Part shown: positions 23,770 through 32,144 of the stretch, one piece after another | Layout of the letters: every line of letters starts with the position of its first letter | Position numbering within the stretch: the stretch's first letter is position 1 | DNA from: Pseudomonas sp. BGI-2 | Lineage (GTDB): Bacteria; Pseudomonadota; Gammaproteobacteria; Pseudomonadales; Pseudomonadaceae | Assembly (NCBI RefSeq): GCF_004310295.1 | Contig: NZ_SISB01000056.1 | Span: 1 to 37,878 of the forward strand | Direction of reading: 5' to 3' | DNA: 37,878 nucleotides | Translations under genes and position numbers: made by a program | Notes under the pieces: model-generated | Told to the model about the DNA's origin: nothing | Databases searched by the model: none | The model's input: only the letters and a program-made list of their open reading frames with translations

Positions 23770-23958
23770 ATGAGCTATCCTGAAATTACTGAGTATCAAG
23801 GCTGGCTGATTTATAAGCATGATCCGGCCGATCAAAAATATTGTTATCAGGTTTATAGTAAGGATGGGAGTCCAGCCAGTATGTTGTGTGAAACAAAGGA
23901 GCATGCTGAACAACAAATTCGATCGTATAAACCACGACCACCAGGAGCTCGCGGATAA
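23770..23958 (+). CDS. Small soluble protein, unknown function (copy 2)
   Basis: 62 residues, MSYPEITEYQGWLIYKHDPA onward, with AAGGAAATAATC just before the ATG. It shows a strand-strand-helix pattern (GWLIYK, YQVYSKDG, TKEHAEQQIRSYK) shared with the protein at 23250-23435. The C-terminus ends in a Pro/Arg tail. Codon use is AT-rich. No family is recognised and no partner gene is evident. Confidence 0.65.
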   Translation: MSYPEITEYQGWLIYKHDPADQKYCYQVYSKDGSPASMLCETKEHAEQQIRSYKPRPPGARG

Positions 23959-24076
23959 CAGCTCTGGGAGGACCGCCCCGTTGTCATTCGCAGATGGCTC
24001 ATTCCGGGCGGTGTTTCGACGATAGTGTAGGACCATCCCCTCAAAACTTGACGGGCTTGCACAGTTTTCAAGGACA

Positions 24077-24110
24077 TAAAAAAACGGCGATCACTTCAGT
24101 GATCGCCGTT
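24077..24110 (-). terminator. Intrinsic terminator of the SIMPL-domain gene
   Basis: AACGGCGATCACT (24083-24095) pairs exactly with AGTGATCGCCGTT (24098-24110) around two bases, so the real loop opens to about four to six. Read on the minus strand it is followed by a run of T (TTTTTTTATG), a textbook intrinsic terminator. Confidence 0.9.
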
Positions 24111-24130
24111 GCTGTGTCCGTGTTATCGAA

Positions 24131-24847
24131 TCAAGGCATCAACACTTCAATCGCGCCATCCGCCGTCATGCTGACCTGGCTCGTGCCCGCCTCAACTTCC
24201 GGCGTCACCGGCGCACCGTCCATGCCGGCGGCTTTCATCATCATCGGCCCGCGCATGTACGGTTGTGGATAACCGTTGCTGTTCAAGTTCAGGTTAACGA
24301 TTTTGTAGCCCTTGCCGCCCAACGCGTCGGTCGCCAGTTGGGCGCGGGCCTTGAAGGCGGTCACGGCTTCTTGAAGCAGCGCGTCTTCGCTGGCTTTGCG
24401 GGTTGGTGTGGCGATGGCGAAGTCCATGCCGCCCATTTTCAGGTCGGTCAGCAGTTCGCCTGTCAACTTCGACAGCGCGGCAAAGTCCGAGCTTTCCAGG
24501 CGCAGTTCGGCGCGTTCGCGCCAGCCGGTGATTTTCTGGCCCTTGGTGTCGTAGATCGGGTAGCTGTTGCGGCTGCCCTGGCGCAGGGTGACTTCCTTGA
24601 CCTCTTTGGCCTGGGCCAGCGCTTTGTTCATGGTGGTGCTGACGTCGGCGGCGAGTTTGGCCGGGTCGGTGTTTTGTTCTTCGGTGTAGAGGGTCACGAT
24701 CATCAGGTCGCGAGCCACTTCCTGGCTGACTTCGGCGCGCAGGGAGATCTGGTTGTAATGAAGCTCGTCGGCGGCCAGGGCCGGCAGGCTGGCGACGGTG
24801 CCAACGCTGAGGGCAAGAAGTGCGGCGCTGCGGCGGAAACTGTGCAT
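24131..24847 (-). CDS. Periplasmic SIMPL-domain (DUF541) protein
   Basis: 238 residues. The signal peptide MHSFRRSAALLALSVGTVAS then LPALA is cleaved before ADELHYNQISL. The mature protein has the DUF541/SIMPL pattern: an early strand-rich part with VTLYTEEQNTDPAKLAADVS, then YDTKGQKITGWRERAELRLE and the late helix-loop KARAQLATDALGGKGYKIVN. Relatives include E. coli YggE and Brucella BP26, linked to oxidative stress tolerance or oligomeric envelope channels. CAAGGAG precedes the ATG and a strong terminator follows, so it is monocistronic. Confidence 0.9.
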   Translation of the reverse strand: MHSFRRSAALLALSVGTVASLPALAADELHYNQISLRAEVSQEVARDLMIVTLYTEEQNTDPAKLAADVSTTMNKALAQAKEVKEVTLRQGSRNSYPIYDTKGQKITGWRERAELRLESSDFAALSKLTGELLTDLKMGGMDFAIATPTRKASEDALLQEAVTAFKARAQLATDALGGKGYKIVNLNLNSNGYPQPYMRGPMMMKAAGMDGAPVTPEVEAGTSQVSMTADGAIEVLMP

Positions 24848-24981
24848 GAAAACTCCTTGGACGGTGCGCAGGGGTTAAGGTCCGAGCCTGCGTGAAACCA
24901 TCAGACTCTAGCTTTAATGATCTGGTTCGCACAGTTACAACTTCTATACAGATGGAATGCAGGAGACCGCGTTGAGGCCAT

Positions 24982-25071
24982 TCGCGGGCAAGCCTCGCTC
25001 CTACAGGAATGTGTCGTTCAAAGGATTTGCGTCCGACACATCCCGTAGGAGCGAGGCTTGCCCGCGAAGGC
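24982..25071. repeat. Inverted REP pair
   Basis: TTCGCGGGCAAGCCTCGCTC (24982 onward) and TAGGAGCGAGGCTTGCCCGC (25046 onward) face each other over about 40 bases. This BIME-like unit sits between divergent genes, so it is not acting as a terminator for either. Confidence 0.85.
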
Positions 25072-25190
25072 GTCTTTATAGACGCAGCAGAACTTCCTGC
25101 CATGTGGCGGTTTGCCGCACTTTTGCCTGCCTGCCCCCGTGCTTGGTTATACTCCGTGCGATCCGCCTGGAGCGCTCATCAGGAGAGCTC

Positions 25191-26453
25191 ATGCTCGCCC
25201 CCGTTCAAATCACTTCCGCCACTCGCCAGAACCTCTGGCGGCTGACGTTCATCCGCACGTTGGTGCTCGCCGCTCAGGCCGGTTCCGTGGGGCTGGCCTA
25301 CTGGTTCGACCTGCTGCCGTTGCCGTGGGTGCAACTGGCAATGACCCTGGGTTGTTCAACGCTGCTGTGCGCGTTCACGGCGGTTCGTCTGCGCACCTCG
25401 TGGCCGGTGACCGAGCTGGAATATGCCCTGCAACTGGCCTGCGATCTGTTTATCCACAGTGCCTTGCTGTATTTCTCCGGCGGCTCGACCAACCCGTTTG
25501 TCTCGTATTACCTGGTGCCGCTGACCATCGCCGCCGTGACGTTGCCGTGGCGCTATTCGGTGATTCTGTCCGGCATCGCGCTGGCGCTTTACACGTTGTT
25601 GCTGGCGCAGTTCTATCCGCTGGAAACCTTTCCCATCGCCCGGGAAAACCTGCAGATCTATGGCATGTGGCTGAGTTTCGCCCTCGCCGCAGCGGTCATC
25701 ACGTTCTTCGCCGCGCGCATGGCCGAAGAGCTGCGCCGTCAGGAAGAATTGCGCGCCATCCGCCGTGAAGAAGGCCTGCGCGACCAGCAATTGCTGGCCG
25801 TTGCGACCCAGGCGGCGGGCGCGGCCCATGAGCTGGGCACGCCGTTGGCGACCATGAGCGTGCTGCTCAAGGAAATGCGCCAGGATCACCACGACCCGTT
25901 GTTGCAGGACGATTTGAGCGTGCTGCAGGATCAGGTCAAACTCTGCAAAGAGACCTTGCAGCAACTGGTGCGCGCCGCCGAGGCCAATCGCCGCTTGGCG
26001 GTGGAGATGCAGGACGTCACCGACTGGCTCGACGAAGCCCTCAATCGCTGGCACTTGATGCGTCCGGAAGCCAGTTACCGCTTCCAGCGCCTGGGCCAGG
26101 GCACCGTGCCGCGCATGGCGCCGCCGCCAGACCTGACGCAAGCGCTGCTGAATTTGCTGAACAACGCCGCCGATGCCTGCCCCGAAGGGTTGCAGGTGAC
26201 GCTGGACTGGAATGCCGAGGACCTGACCATCAGCATTCGCGACCACGGCGCCGGTGTGCCGCTGGCCATTGCCGAACAGATCGGCAAACCGTTTTTTACC
26301 ACTAAGGGCAAAGGTTTCGGCCTGGGCCTGTTTTTGAGCAAGGCCAGCGTGACACGCGCCGGCGGCTCAGTGAAACTCTACAGTCATGAGGAAGGCGGCA
26401 CGCTCACCGAGCTGCGCCTGCCCCGTGTCGCCCGAGGAGACGAACATGAGTGA
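25191..26453 (+). CDS. roxS: Redox sensor histidine kinase RoxS (RegB/PrrB family)
   Basis: A 420-residue inner-membrane kinase that senses the redox state of the respiratory chain and phosphorylates RoxR. There are six hydrophobic segments in residues 15-175. GGSTNPF at 97-103 matches the RegB quinone-binding heptad. The H-box AAGAAHELGTPLATM has phospho-acceptor His213, and Cys252 (KLCKETL) sits where the RegB redox-active Cys lies. The ATPase part shows LLNLLNNAADA (N box), DHGAGVP (G1) and GKGFGLGLFLSKA (G2). ATG 25191 is preceded by AGGAGAGCTC; an upstream in-frame extension runs into REP DNA and is rejected. It overlaps roxR by 8 bases. Confidence 0.93.
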   Translation: MLAPVQITSATRQNLWRLTFIRTLVLAAQAGSVGLAYWFDLLPLPWVQLAMTLGCSTLLCAFTAVRLRTSWPVTELEYALQLACDLFIHSALLYFSGGSTNPFVSYYLVPLTIAAVTLPWRYSVILSGIALALYTLLLAQFYPLETFPIARENLQIYGMWLSFALAAAVITFFAARMAEELRRQEELRAIRREEGLRDQQLLAVATQAAGAAHELGTPLATMSVLLKEMRQDHHDPLLQDDLSVLQDQVKLCKETLQQLVRAAEANRRLAVEMQDVTDWLDEALNRWHLMRPEASYRFQRLGQGTVPRMAPPPDLTQALLNLLNNAADACPEGLQVTLDWNAEDLTISIRDHGAGVPLAIAEQIGKPFFTTKGKGFGLGLFLSKASVTRAGGSVKLYSHEEGGTLTELRLPRVARGDEHE

Positions 26454-27006
26454 CGAGATCCAAGTTGAAGGCGAAGAACTGCCGCATTTGCTGCTGGTAG
26501 ACGACGATGCAACCTTTACCCGTGTGATGGCCCGCGCCATGGCCCGCCGCGGTTTTCGCGTCAGCACCGCCGGTTCCGCCGAAGAAGGACTGGTCATTGC
26601 CCAGGCTGATATCCCGGACTACGCCGCGCTGGACCTGAAAATGGACGGCGACTCGGGCCTGGTGTTGCTGCCCAAACTGCTCGAACTCGACCCGGAAATG
26701 CGCGTGGTAATCCTCACCGGTTATTCGAGCATTGCCACCGCCGTCGAGGCGATCAAGCGCGGCGCCTGCAATTACCTGTGCAAACCGGCGGACGCCGACG
26801 ATGTGCTGGCCGCGCTGCTCTCCGAGCACGCCGACCTCGACACTCTGGTGCCGGAAAACCCGATGTCCGTGGACCGCCTGCAGTGGGAACACATCCAGCG
26901 CGTGCTCACCGAGCACGAAGGCAACATCTCCGCCACTGCCCGCGCCTTGGGCATGCACCGCCGCACGCTGCAGCGCAAACTGCAGAAGCGCCCGGTCCGT
27001 CGCTGA
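26446..27006 (+). CDS. roxR: Response regulator RoxR (RegA/PrrA family)
   Basis: 186 residues. The receiver domain has the acidic pocket VDDD (18-21), phospho-acceptor Asp63 in AALDLKMDGDSG, the conserved Thr in ILTGYSS and Lys in LCKPADADD. The C-terminus is a Fis-type helix-turn-helix (NISATARALGMHRRTLQRKL) that binds DNA. In Pseudomonas the pair controls terminal oxidases and cyanide/respiratory stress responses. CGAGGAGACGAAC precedes the ATG, which overlaps the roxS stop (ATGAGTGA). A strong terminator follows at 27043. Confidence 0.94.
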   Translation: MSDEIQVEGEELPHLLLVDDDATFTRVMARAMARRGFRVSTAGSAEEGLVIAQADIPDYAALDLKMDGDSGLVLLPKLLELDPEMRVVILTGYSSIATAVEAIKRGACNYLCKPADADDVLAALLSEHADLDTLVPENPMSVDRLQWEHIQRVLTEHEGNISATARALGMHRRTLQRKLQKRPVRR

Positions 27007-27042
27007 ACGGACGCTGAACGATTATCGCCAGCCCTCGCGATA

Positions 27043-27087
27043 ACACGAACCGATCATCTATGATCGGTTCGTGTGTGTTCTTTTCTT
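27043..27087 (+). terminator. Intrinsic terminator after roxSR
   Basis: ACGAACCGATCAT pairs with ATGATCGGTTCGT around a tiny loop, extended by CAC/GTG, and is followed by TGTTCTTTTCTTT. It separates roxSR from the ABC transporter gene only 16 bases on, so the latter's promoter would have to lie within or before the hairpin, or its expression depends on read-through. Confidence 0.85.
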
Positions 27088-27102
27088 TATCGAGCCTTAT
27101 CC

Positions 27103-28830
27103 ATGAATCAGAACGCTGAGTATTCCGCGGTCAACGATACTGTGCGCGGGCAGTTTTTTCGAAAAGTCTGGGCGATGACCACGCCGTATTGGCGCAGCGA
27201 AGAGAAGGGCAAGGCCTGGACGTTGCTGATCGCCGTGATCGCGCTGTCGCTGTTCAGCGTGGCGATTTCGGTGTGGATCAACAGTTGGTACAAGGATTTT
27301 TACAACGCCCTGCAAAAGAAGGACGAAGCGGCCTTCTGGCAACTGATCCTGTATTTCTGCGGGATTGCGGCGGTGGCAATTCTCGGTGCGGTGTATCGGC
27401 TCTACCTGACCCAGATGCTGACGATTCGCTGGCGAGCCTGGCTCACGGAACAACACTTCGCTCGCTGGTTAGGCAACAAAAACTACTACCAGCTGGAGCA
27501 GGGTGGTTACACCGATAACCCGGACCAGCGGATTTCCGAAGACCTCAACAGCTTTACCAGCAATACCCTGGGTCTGGGCTTGGGCCTGATCCGCAACGTT
27601 GTCAGCCTGGTGTCGTTCTCGATCATTTTGTGGGGCGTGTCGGGCAGCATCGAAGTGTTCGGTTTCACCATTCCAGGCTACATGTTCTGGTGCGCACTGG
27701 TTTATGCAGCAGTCGGCAGCTGGCTGACGCATGTGATCGGCCGTCGTTTGATTGGCCTCAACAACAATCAACAACGCTTCGAAGCCGACCTGCGTTTCTC
27801 CATGGTACGGATTCGCGAGAATGCCGAAAGCATTGCGCTGTACAACGGCGAACCGAATGAAAACCGCCGTTTGAGCAACCGTTTCGGGCTGGTCTGGCAC
27901 AACTTCTGGGACATCATGAAAGTGTCCAAGCGCCTGACCTTCTTCACCTCCGGCTATGGCCAGATCGCAATCATCTTCCCGTTCATGGTCGCCGCGCCGC
28001 GCTACTTCGCCGGCAAGATCGAACTGGGTGAGCTGATGCAAATCAACTCCGCCTTCGGCAACGTTCAAGAGAATTTCAGCTGGTTCATCAGCGCCTACCA
28101 GGACTTGGCCGCATGGCGCGCCACCTGCGATCGTCTGCTGAGTTTCCGTCAGGCCATGACCGACAACGAAGAGCGTGCACCGGCCATCGATGTGCAGACT
28201 TCGGGTACGGCATTGAAAGTGCACAACCTGGGCCTCGATCTGGCGGACGGTCGCCACTTGCTGACCAACGCCGACATGACCGTGGAGGAGGGCGAACGTG
28301 TGATGCTCAGCGGCCGTTCCGGCAGCGGCAAGTCCACCCTGCTGCGGGCGATGGGCCATCTGTGGCCTGCGGGTCATGGCAGCATTCGTCTGCCGACGGC
28401 GCGTTACCTGTTCCTGCCGCAAAAACCGTATCTGCCGATTGGCACGCTGCGCGAGGCGTTGAGTTATCCACAGGCCGGCGAGACCTATCCGCATGAACGA
28501 TATGTGCATGTGCTGGAGACTTGCCGCTTGCCGCACCTCGTTGCGCGTCTGGACGAAGCCAATCACTGGCAGCGCATGCTGTCGCCGGGTGAACAGCAAC
28601 GGCTGGCCTTCGCCCGTGCGCTGCTCTATGCACCGCAGTGGTTGTATATGGATGAAGCGACGTCGGCGATGGACGAAGAGGATGAAGCGTCGCTGTATCA
28701 GGCGTTGATCGATGAGATTCCGGGGCTGAGTATTCTCAGCGTCGGGCATCGCAGCAGCCTGAAGCGTTTCCATCCACGGCATGTGCGCATTGAAAATGGG
28801 CATCTGGTGGACCAGACCGTGACCGCCTGA
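27103..28830 (+). CDS. SbmA/BacA-type ABC transporter with fused ATPase (YddA-like)
   Basis: 575 residues: an ABC_membrane_2 (SbmA/BacA) transmembrane domain in about 1-330 (WINSWYKDFYNALQKKDEAA and QRISEDLNSFT are family marks), then an ATPase domain with Walker A SGRSGSGKST, signature LSPGEQQRLAF, Walker B WLYMDEATSAMDEED and H-loop SVGHRSS. Relatives (E. coli YddA, Mycobacterium Rv1819c, human ABCD4) act on B12, peptide antibiotics or other hydrophilic molecules. Start ATG 27103 (MNQNAEYSAV); only GAGCC is seen as ribosome binding site. The direction of transport and the substrate cannot be told. Confidence 0.9.
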   Translation: MNQNAEYSAVNDTVRGQFFRKVWAMTTPYWRSEEKGKAWTLLIAVIALSLFSVAISVWINSWYKDFYNALQKKDEAAFWQLILYFCGIAAVAILGAVYRLYLTQMLTIRWRAWLTEQHFARWLGNKNYYQLEQGGYTDNPDQRISEDLNSFTSNTLGLGLGLIRNVVSLVSFSIILWGVSGSIEVFGFTIPGYMFWCALVYAAVGSWLTHVIGRRLIGLNNNQQRFEADLRFSMVRIRENAESIALYNGEPNENRRLSNRFGLVWHNFWDIMKVSKRLTFFTSGYGQIAIIFPFMVAAPRYFAGKIELGELMQINSAFGNVQENFSWFISAYQDLAAWRATCDRLLSFRQAMTDNEERAPAIDVQTSGTALKVHNLGLDLADGRHLLTNADMTVEEGERVMLSGRSGSGKSTLLRAMGHLWPAGHGSIRLPTARYLFLPQKPYLPIGTLREALSYPQAGETYPHERYVHVLETCRLPHLVARLDEANHWQRMLSPGEQQRLAFARALLYAPQWLYMDEATSAMDEEDEASLYQALIDEIPGLSILSVGHRSSLKRFHPRHVRIENGHLVDQTVTA

Positions 28831-28841
28831 ACACCTCCGAA

Positions 28842-28935
28842 CCTGTAGGAGCGAGGCTTGCCCGCGAAGGCCGTTACTCGGTTCCACATGAGAGCCGTGT
28901 CACCGTTCTTCGCGGGCAAGCCTCGCTCCTACAAA
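28842..28935. repeat. Inverted REP pair
   Basis: CTGTAGGAGCGAGGCTTGCC (28843 onward) and CTTCGCGGGCAAGCCTCGCT (28908 onward) form a BIME between the ABC transporter and the FadR-type gene. It probably folds in the 3' end of the transporter mRNA. Confidence 0.85.
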
Positions 28936-29011
28936 AGGGGTGATGGTGATCGTACAACCGCGTTGAGCTATGATGCGGTTTCAGCCGCAATTTTCGAGAC
29001 AGACGTTCACC

Positions 29012-29758
29012 ATGGAAAACCCGATCGACGCACCACGCCTCCCTCGCAAGCGCCGCAGCCTCGCACAGGAATTGGTGACGGTGCTGTCCGAGCAGATCCG
29101 CGACGGCCACCTCAAACGCGGCGACAAATTGCCCACCGAGTCGGCAATCATGGATGCCCATGGCGTCAGCCGCACCGTGGTGCGTGAAGCGATTTCCCGT
29201 TTGCAGGCGGCTGGCCAGGTGGAAACCCGCCACGGCATCGGCACCTTCGTGCTCGACACTCCGAGCCCGAGCGGTTTCCGTATCGACCCGGCGACCGTGG
29301 TCACCTTGCGGGATGTACTGGCGATCCTGGAACTGCGCATCAGCCTCGAAGTTGAATCCGCCGGCCTCGCCGCACAACGCCGAAGTGCCGAGCAGCTGGC
29401 CTTGATGCGCGCCGCGCTGGACGCCTTGAATGAAAGTGTCTCGCATGCCAGCGATGCCGTGGCGTCCGACTTCCAGTTTCACCTGCAAATCGCCTTGGCG
29501 ACCGGCAACCGCTACTTCACCGACATCATGACCCACCTGGGCACCAGCATCATTCCGCGCACACGTCTGAACTCCGCGCGCCTGGCCCATGACGACCAGC
29601 AGCACTACATGAGTCGTCTGAGCCGTGAGCACGAAGAGATATACGACGCGATTGCGCGCCAGGATTCAGATGCGGCGCGGGCGGCGATGCGTTTGCATTT
29701 GACGAACAGTCGGGAGCGGCTGCGCCATGCTCATGAAGAGGCTGAGGCGCAGGGCTGA
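29012..29758 (+). CDS. FadR/GntR-family regulator, likely of galactarate/glucarate use
   Basis: 248 residues. The N-terminal winged helix (LAQELVTVLSEQIRDGHLKR then GDKLPTESAIMDAHGVSRTV and VREAISRLQAAGQVE) is typical GntR. The all-helical FCD effector domain follows, with Asp and His residues for metal/acid binding (LELRISLEVESAG, DFQFHLQIALATGN, REHEEIYDAIARQD). Start ATG 29012; GAGACAG upstream is a weak site. It lies near the kdgD operon, separated by a divergent three-gene unit. A palindrome of FadR type overlaps the kdgD promoter, so repression relieved by galactarate, glucarate or a downstream keto acid is the likely role. Confidence 0.85.
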   Translation: MENPIDAPRLPRKRRSLAQELVTVLSEQIRDGHLKRGDKLPTESAIMDAHGVSRTVVREAISRLQAAGQVETRHGIGTFVLDTPSPSGFRIDPATVVTLRDVLAILELRISLEVESAGLAAQRRSAEQLALMRAALDALNESVSHASDAVASDFQFHLQIALATGNRYFTDIMTHLGTSIIPRTRLNSARLAHDDQQHYMSRLSREHEEIYDAIARQDSDAARAAMRLHLTNSRERLRHAHEEAEAQG

Positions 29759-29765
29759 TTGTGGT

Positions 29766-30113
29766 TTATGGTTTTAGTTGAACAACCAGATCAATGGAAT
29801 CAGCCTGATTACCCGAGGCGCTGGTTACTCTGTATCGCAGCTTGGCAGTGGCATCTGGCACCAGACCTTTTTCAAAGGTCTCTTTCGGGATCGCAAACAC
29901 CATTACCAAAGGGACGGGCTCCACCCGTTTCGTACCACTCCAGTGGTTTCCAGTTGAGGTCTGTACCGTAAATTCGACCTTATCGCCTACAGTCATATCT
30001 CCGTGCGGCGTAACCTCGCCGTGCGCGGGACCTGTCAGCTTGCCAACGTAAAGAACATCATTGTTGGCTTCTTTAAGGACAGGTGCAGGCATAGTTTTCT
30101 CTTGCGCAGTCAT
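29766..30113 (-). CDS. Small protein of unknown function in the phospholipase-like unit
   Basis: 115 residues from ATG 30113 (MTAQEKTMPAPVLKEANNDV), preceded by AAGGATTTTGATC. Mostly beta-strand pattern with VGDKVEFTVQTSTGNHW and LRYRVTSASGNQADSIDLVV, which suggests an Ig-like or jelly-roll sandwich. No signal peptide. It is the third gene, after the zinc-enzyme-like gene and the 64-residue gene, all on the minus strand. The gap of about 290 bases to the middle gene contains a REP pair, so it may have its own promoter. I do not recognise the family. Confidence 0.7.
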   Translation of the reverse strand: MTAQEKTMPAPVLKEANNDVLYVGKLTGPAHGEVTPHGDMTVGDKVEFTVQTSTGNHWSGTKRVEPVPLVMVFAIPKETFEKGLVPDATAKLRYRVTSASGNQADSIDLVVQLKP

Positions 30114-30300
30114 GATCAAAATCCTTTTAACAATCAAACCGTTTGAAAGGCGCGAGGTGGAAAGCTTCGCTGACGGAGCCGGTTTGTTAACTCCGGAACC
30201 ATTTAGGCTGCATTGGCAATCGCTGGGCTACTGTCAGAAATTACAGTTCCGACAAACGGTCAGCGGCTATCTGATCAATCAGCTGCGTCAGGGGAAATGC

Positions 30301-30397
30301 CATCGCGAGCAGGCTCGCTCCCACATTGGGTCAATGGCGCCCACAAATAATGTGTTCACCGAAGATCCCTTGTGGGAGTGAGCCTGCTCGCGATGGG
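30301..30397. repeat. Inverted REP pair
   Basis: CATCGCGAGCAGGCTCGCTC (30301 onward) and TGTGGGAGTGAGCCTGCTCG (30371 onward) form a BIME inside the minus-strand unit. This is the GAGCCTGCTCGCGA type, different from the type flanking roxSR. Confidence 0.85.
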
Positions 30398-30407
30398 GCC
30401 ATCGGCT

Positions 30408-30602
30408 TCAGCCAGTCTTCAGAATCGAGCGATCCACTCGCACGGCCAACTCAGTCGTCACAGATTTAACATCGAACGTCACCCTTCCATGCTTATCCAC
30501 AACCCCCCGAGCAATCGACACACCCATGGACAACAATTCCAACGGCGCACCCTTCAGCGATTGTCCCGAAGGCAATTCCAGCTTCAATTTGATAGTCATC
30601 AT
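30408..30602 (-). CDS. Very small protein following the phospholipase-like gene
   Basis: 64 residues, MMTIKLKLELPSGQSLKGAP onward, with AAGGAGATCG directly before the double ATG (30602). Strand-rich sequence (IKLKLELPSG, RVTFDVKS, LAVRVDRS) suggests one small beta domain. The start lies 11 bases downstream of the phospholipase-like gene's stop, so they form an operon. No signal peptide or family recognised; a chaperone, inhibitor or carrier for the enzyme is only a context-based guess. Confidence 0.7.
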   Translation of the reverse strand: MMTIKLKLELPSGQSLKGAPLELLSMGVSIARGVVDKHGRVTFDVKSVTTELAVRVDRSILKTG

Positions 30603-30613
30603 CGATCTCCTTA

Positions 30614-31909
30614 TCAGGCCACGTTGCCAGTGGGTTTGTAGTCCTTGAGCAGCAAGTAAGTGCTCCAGCCCCACCAGTCATCGACAGTGGCGGTGTCGTT
30701 CAGGTTGTTGACGTCCTTGCGCCGCAGCACTTTGCTGCCTTCTACCCGGAACAGCGGTGAAAAGTTGTTCGCCAGATTCTGCACGGCTTGCAGATCCGGC
30801 GTCTTTTTCAAGGCGCCGAAGTTGCCGGGTGCCTGCACTGTGCCACTGAGATACGCCGCAAACACTTCATCCGCCGACACCTGAACCGCCTGATTCACCT
30901 GGACGCGATTGGCGCTGTCGATGGCGTCGAAGTAGCGCTTGTCCCCATACGCGCGCCATTGATCGCCGTTGCCGTTGCGCACATTGAGGCCGAACTTGCT
31001 GTCTTCGTCGTGCATGAAACGGGTAATCAACGAGCCCAGATCACTTGGCGTTACCACCGCTGCGAGCTGTTTACGCGGCACTCGCAAATGGCCGGCAGAA
31101 AACAGATCGGTCAGGTAGTGATCGGCAAACGCGTTCATCGCGTAGGCCAGTTCCAGCTGCTTTTCATCGCCGCTGCTGTGAGCCTTTACCGCTTGTTGCA
31201 GCGCCGCGGCATGCCCGGCGATGTACGCCAGCAGCGCCCACTCGGCGAAGTGATCGGCATTGTTGGCGGCCAGTTTCAGATAGCGTCCCAATGGAAACAG
31301 CGCCGAGACGAAACTGCCGCCGCCGGTGATTTTGTTCCACTCTTCGGACAACGTATCTCCGAGTGCGTCATATGCCTCGTGAGGTTGTTTTCCATCCTTG
31401 ATCGCCTGTTTAACGGCGGCGATTTCCTTCTGCATGACGCCGAGAATCAGCTTCGCCTCTGCATTGGAGGCAGGCAGTACGGCCAGCGAGTTGAAGGCAT
31501 TGATAAACCGCTGAATGCGATCGGCAGCGGTGGCGCCTTCGCTGACCGGTTGATCGGGAATGCCATAAAAATCGCCGCCCAGGGCGACGATCTGGCCATA
31601 GGTCAGCGCCAGTCCATTGGGTAAATGAAGCGCTACTTGCGAGGCAGGGACAGCGGGGGCGTCCTTGATGAAACGCAGCAGCGTGCTGTCACCGATGGCG
31701 GTGTGCTCGCCGCCCTCGAACTTCAGCTGCGGCTTGCCTTTCATGGCTTTGCCGGGCGGAGCGTTAGAGTGTGCGTCTTTATGTTCGGCGATCTGCAGCA
31801 TCAGCGAACTGTCAGCGGTGATGGCGATTCCGTTTTCGGTAAAAAGATCATCCAGGTTCGCGATGATCTGCTTGGGTTTTTCCTGCGGTTGAGTGTGTAG
31901 ACCTGACAT
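30614..31909 (-). CDS. Zinc-dependent phospholipase C/P1-nuclease-like protein
   Basis: 431 residues from ATG 31909 (MSGLHTQPQEKPKQI), set by AGGAG nine bases upstream; a longer frame to 32035 has no ribosome binding site. His/Asp clusters suit a trinuclear zinc site: GGEHTAIGD, NADHFAEWALLAYIAGHAAA, then NAFADHYLTDLFSAGHLR and FMHDEDSKFGL. The HxxxDxxxxGH signature resembles bacterial phospholipase C and S1/P1 nucleases. Unlike classical PLC there is no signal peptide, so if secreted it needs another route (for example type VI). Two small genes follow on the same strand. Confidence 0.65.
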   Translation of the reverse strand: MSGLHTQPQEKPKQIIANLDDLFTENGIAITADSSLMLQIAEHKDAHSNAPPGKAMKGKPQLKFEGGEHTAIGDSTLLRFIKDAPAVPASQVALHLPNGLALTYGQIVALGGDFYGIPDQPVSEGATAADRIQRFINAFNSLAVLPASNAEAKLILGVMQKEIAAVKQAIKDGKQPHEAYDALGDTLSEEWNKITGGGSFVSALFPLGRYLKLAANNADHFAEWALLAYIAGHAAALQQAVKAHSSGDEKQLELAYAMNAFADHYLTDLFSAGHLRVPRKQLAAVVTPSDLGSLITRFMHDEDSKFGLNVRNGNGDQWRAYGDKRYFDAIDSANRVQVNQAVQVSADEVFAAYLSGTVQAPGNFGALKKTPDLQAVQNLANNFSPLFRVEGSKVLRRKDVNNLNDTATVDDWWGWSTYLLLKDYKPTGNVA

Positions 31910-32048
31910 TTCTAGCTCCTTGATATGTCGTCGGTATGATTCGAAATAACTGTACATATATACAGCCATTCGGAGCTTAGGCGAGAAATCTCCTACGTCA
32001 AGAAAATCCCTTTCCGACACAAATTGCGGGCGCACCGATGAAATGCAG
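31910..32048. other. Divergent promoter region between phospholipase-like unit and kdgD
   Basis: About 140 bases upstream of both the minus-strand unit and the kdgD promoter. It includes the AT-rich ACTGTACATATATACAGCC at 31951-31969, a near palindrome (CTGTATATATGTACAG on the other strand) well placed for the minus-strand promoter or operator. No gene seen. Confidence 0.4.
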
Positions 32049-32088
32049 TTGACGGTTATTATTTGAGTTGTACGATGACCTACAACTC
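32049..32088 (+). promoter_or_regulatory. kdgD operon promoter with overlapping inverted-repeat operator
   Basis: TTGACG (32049-32054) and TACGAT (32071-32076) are 16 bases apart and suit a sigma70 promoter. GAGTTGTA (32065-32072) and TACAACTC (32081-32088) form perfect 8-bp inverted arms around 8 bases, covering the -10 hexamer. FadR-type regulators bind TTGTA/TACAA palindromes, so repression by the regulator at 29012 is likely. Confidence 0.6.
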
Positions 32089-32144
32089 GACCGTAGGCTA
32101 AATGCTTTTCTCACACAAACGTCGCTTCCCAGGGTGTTCGAATA

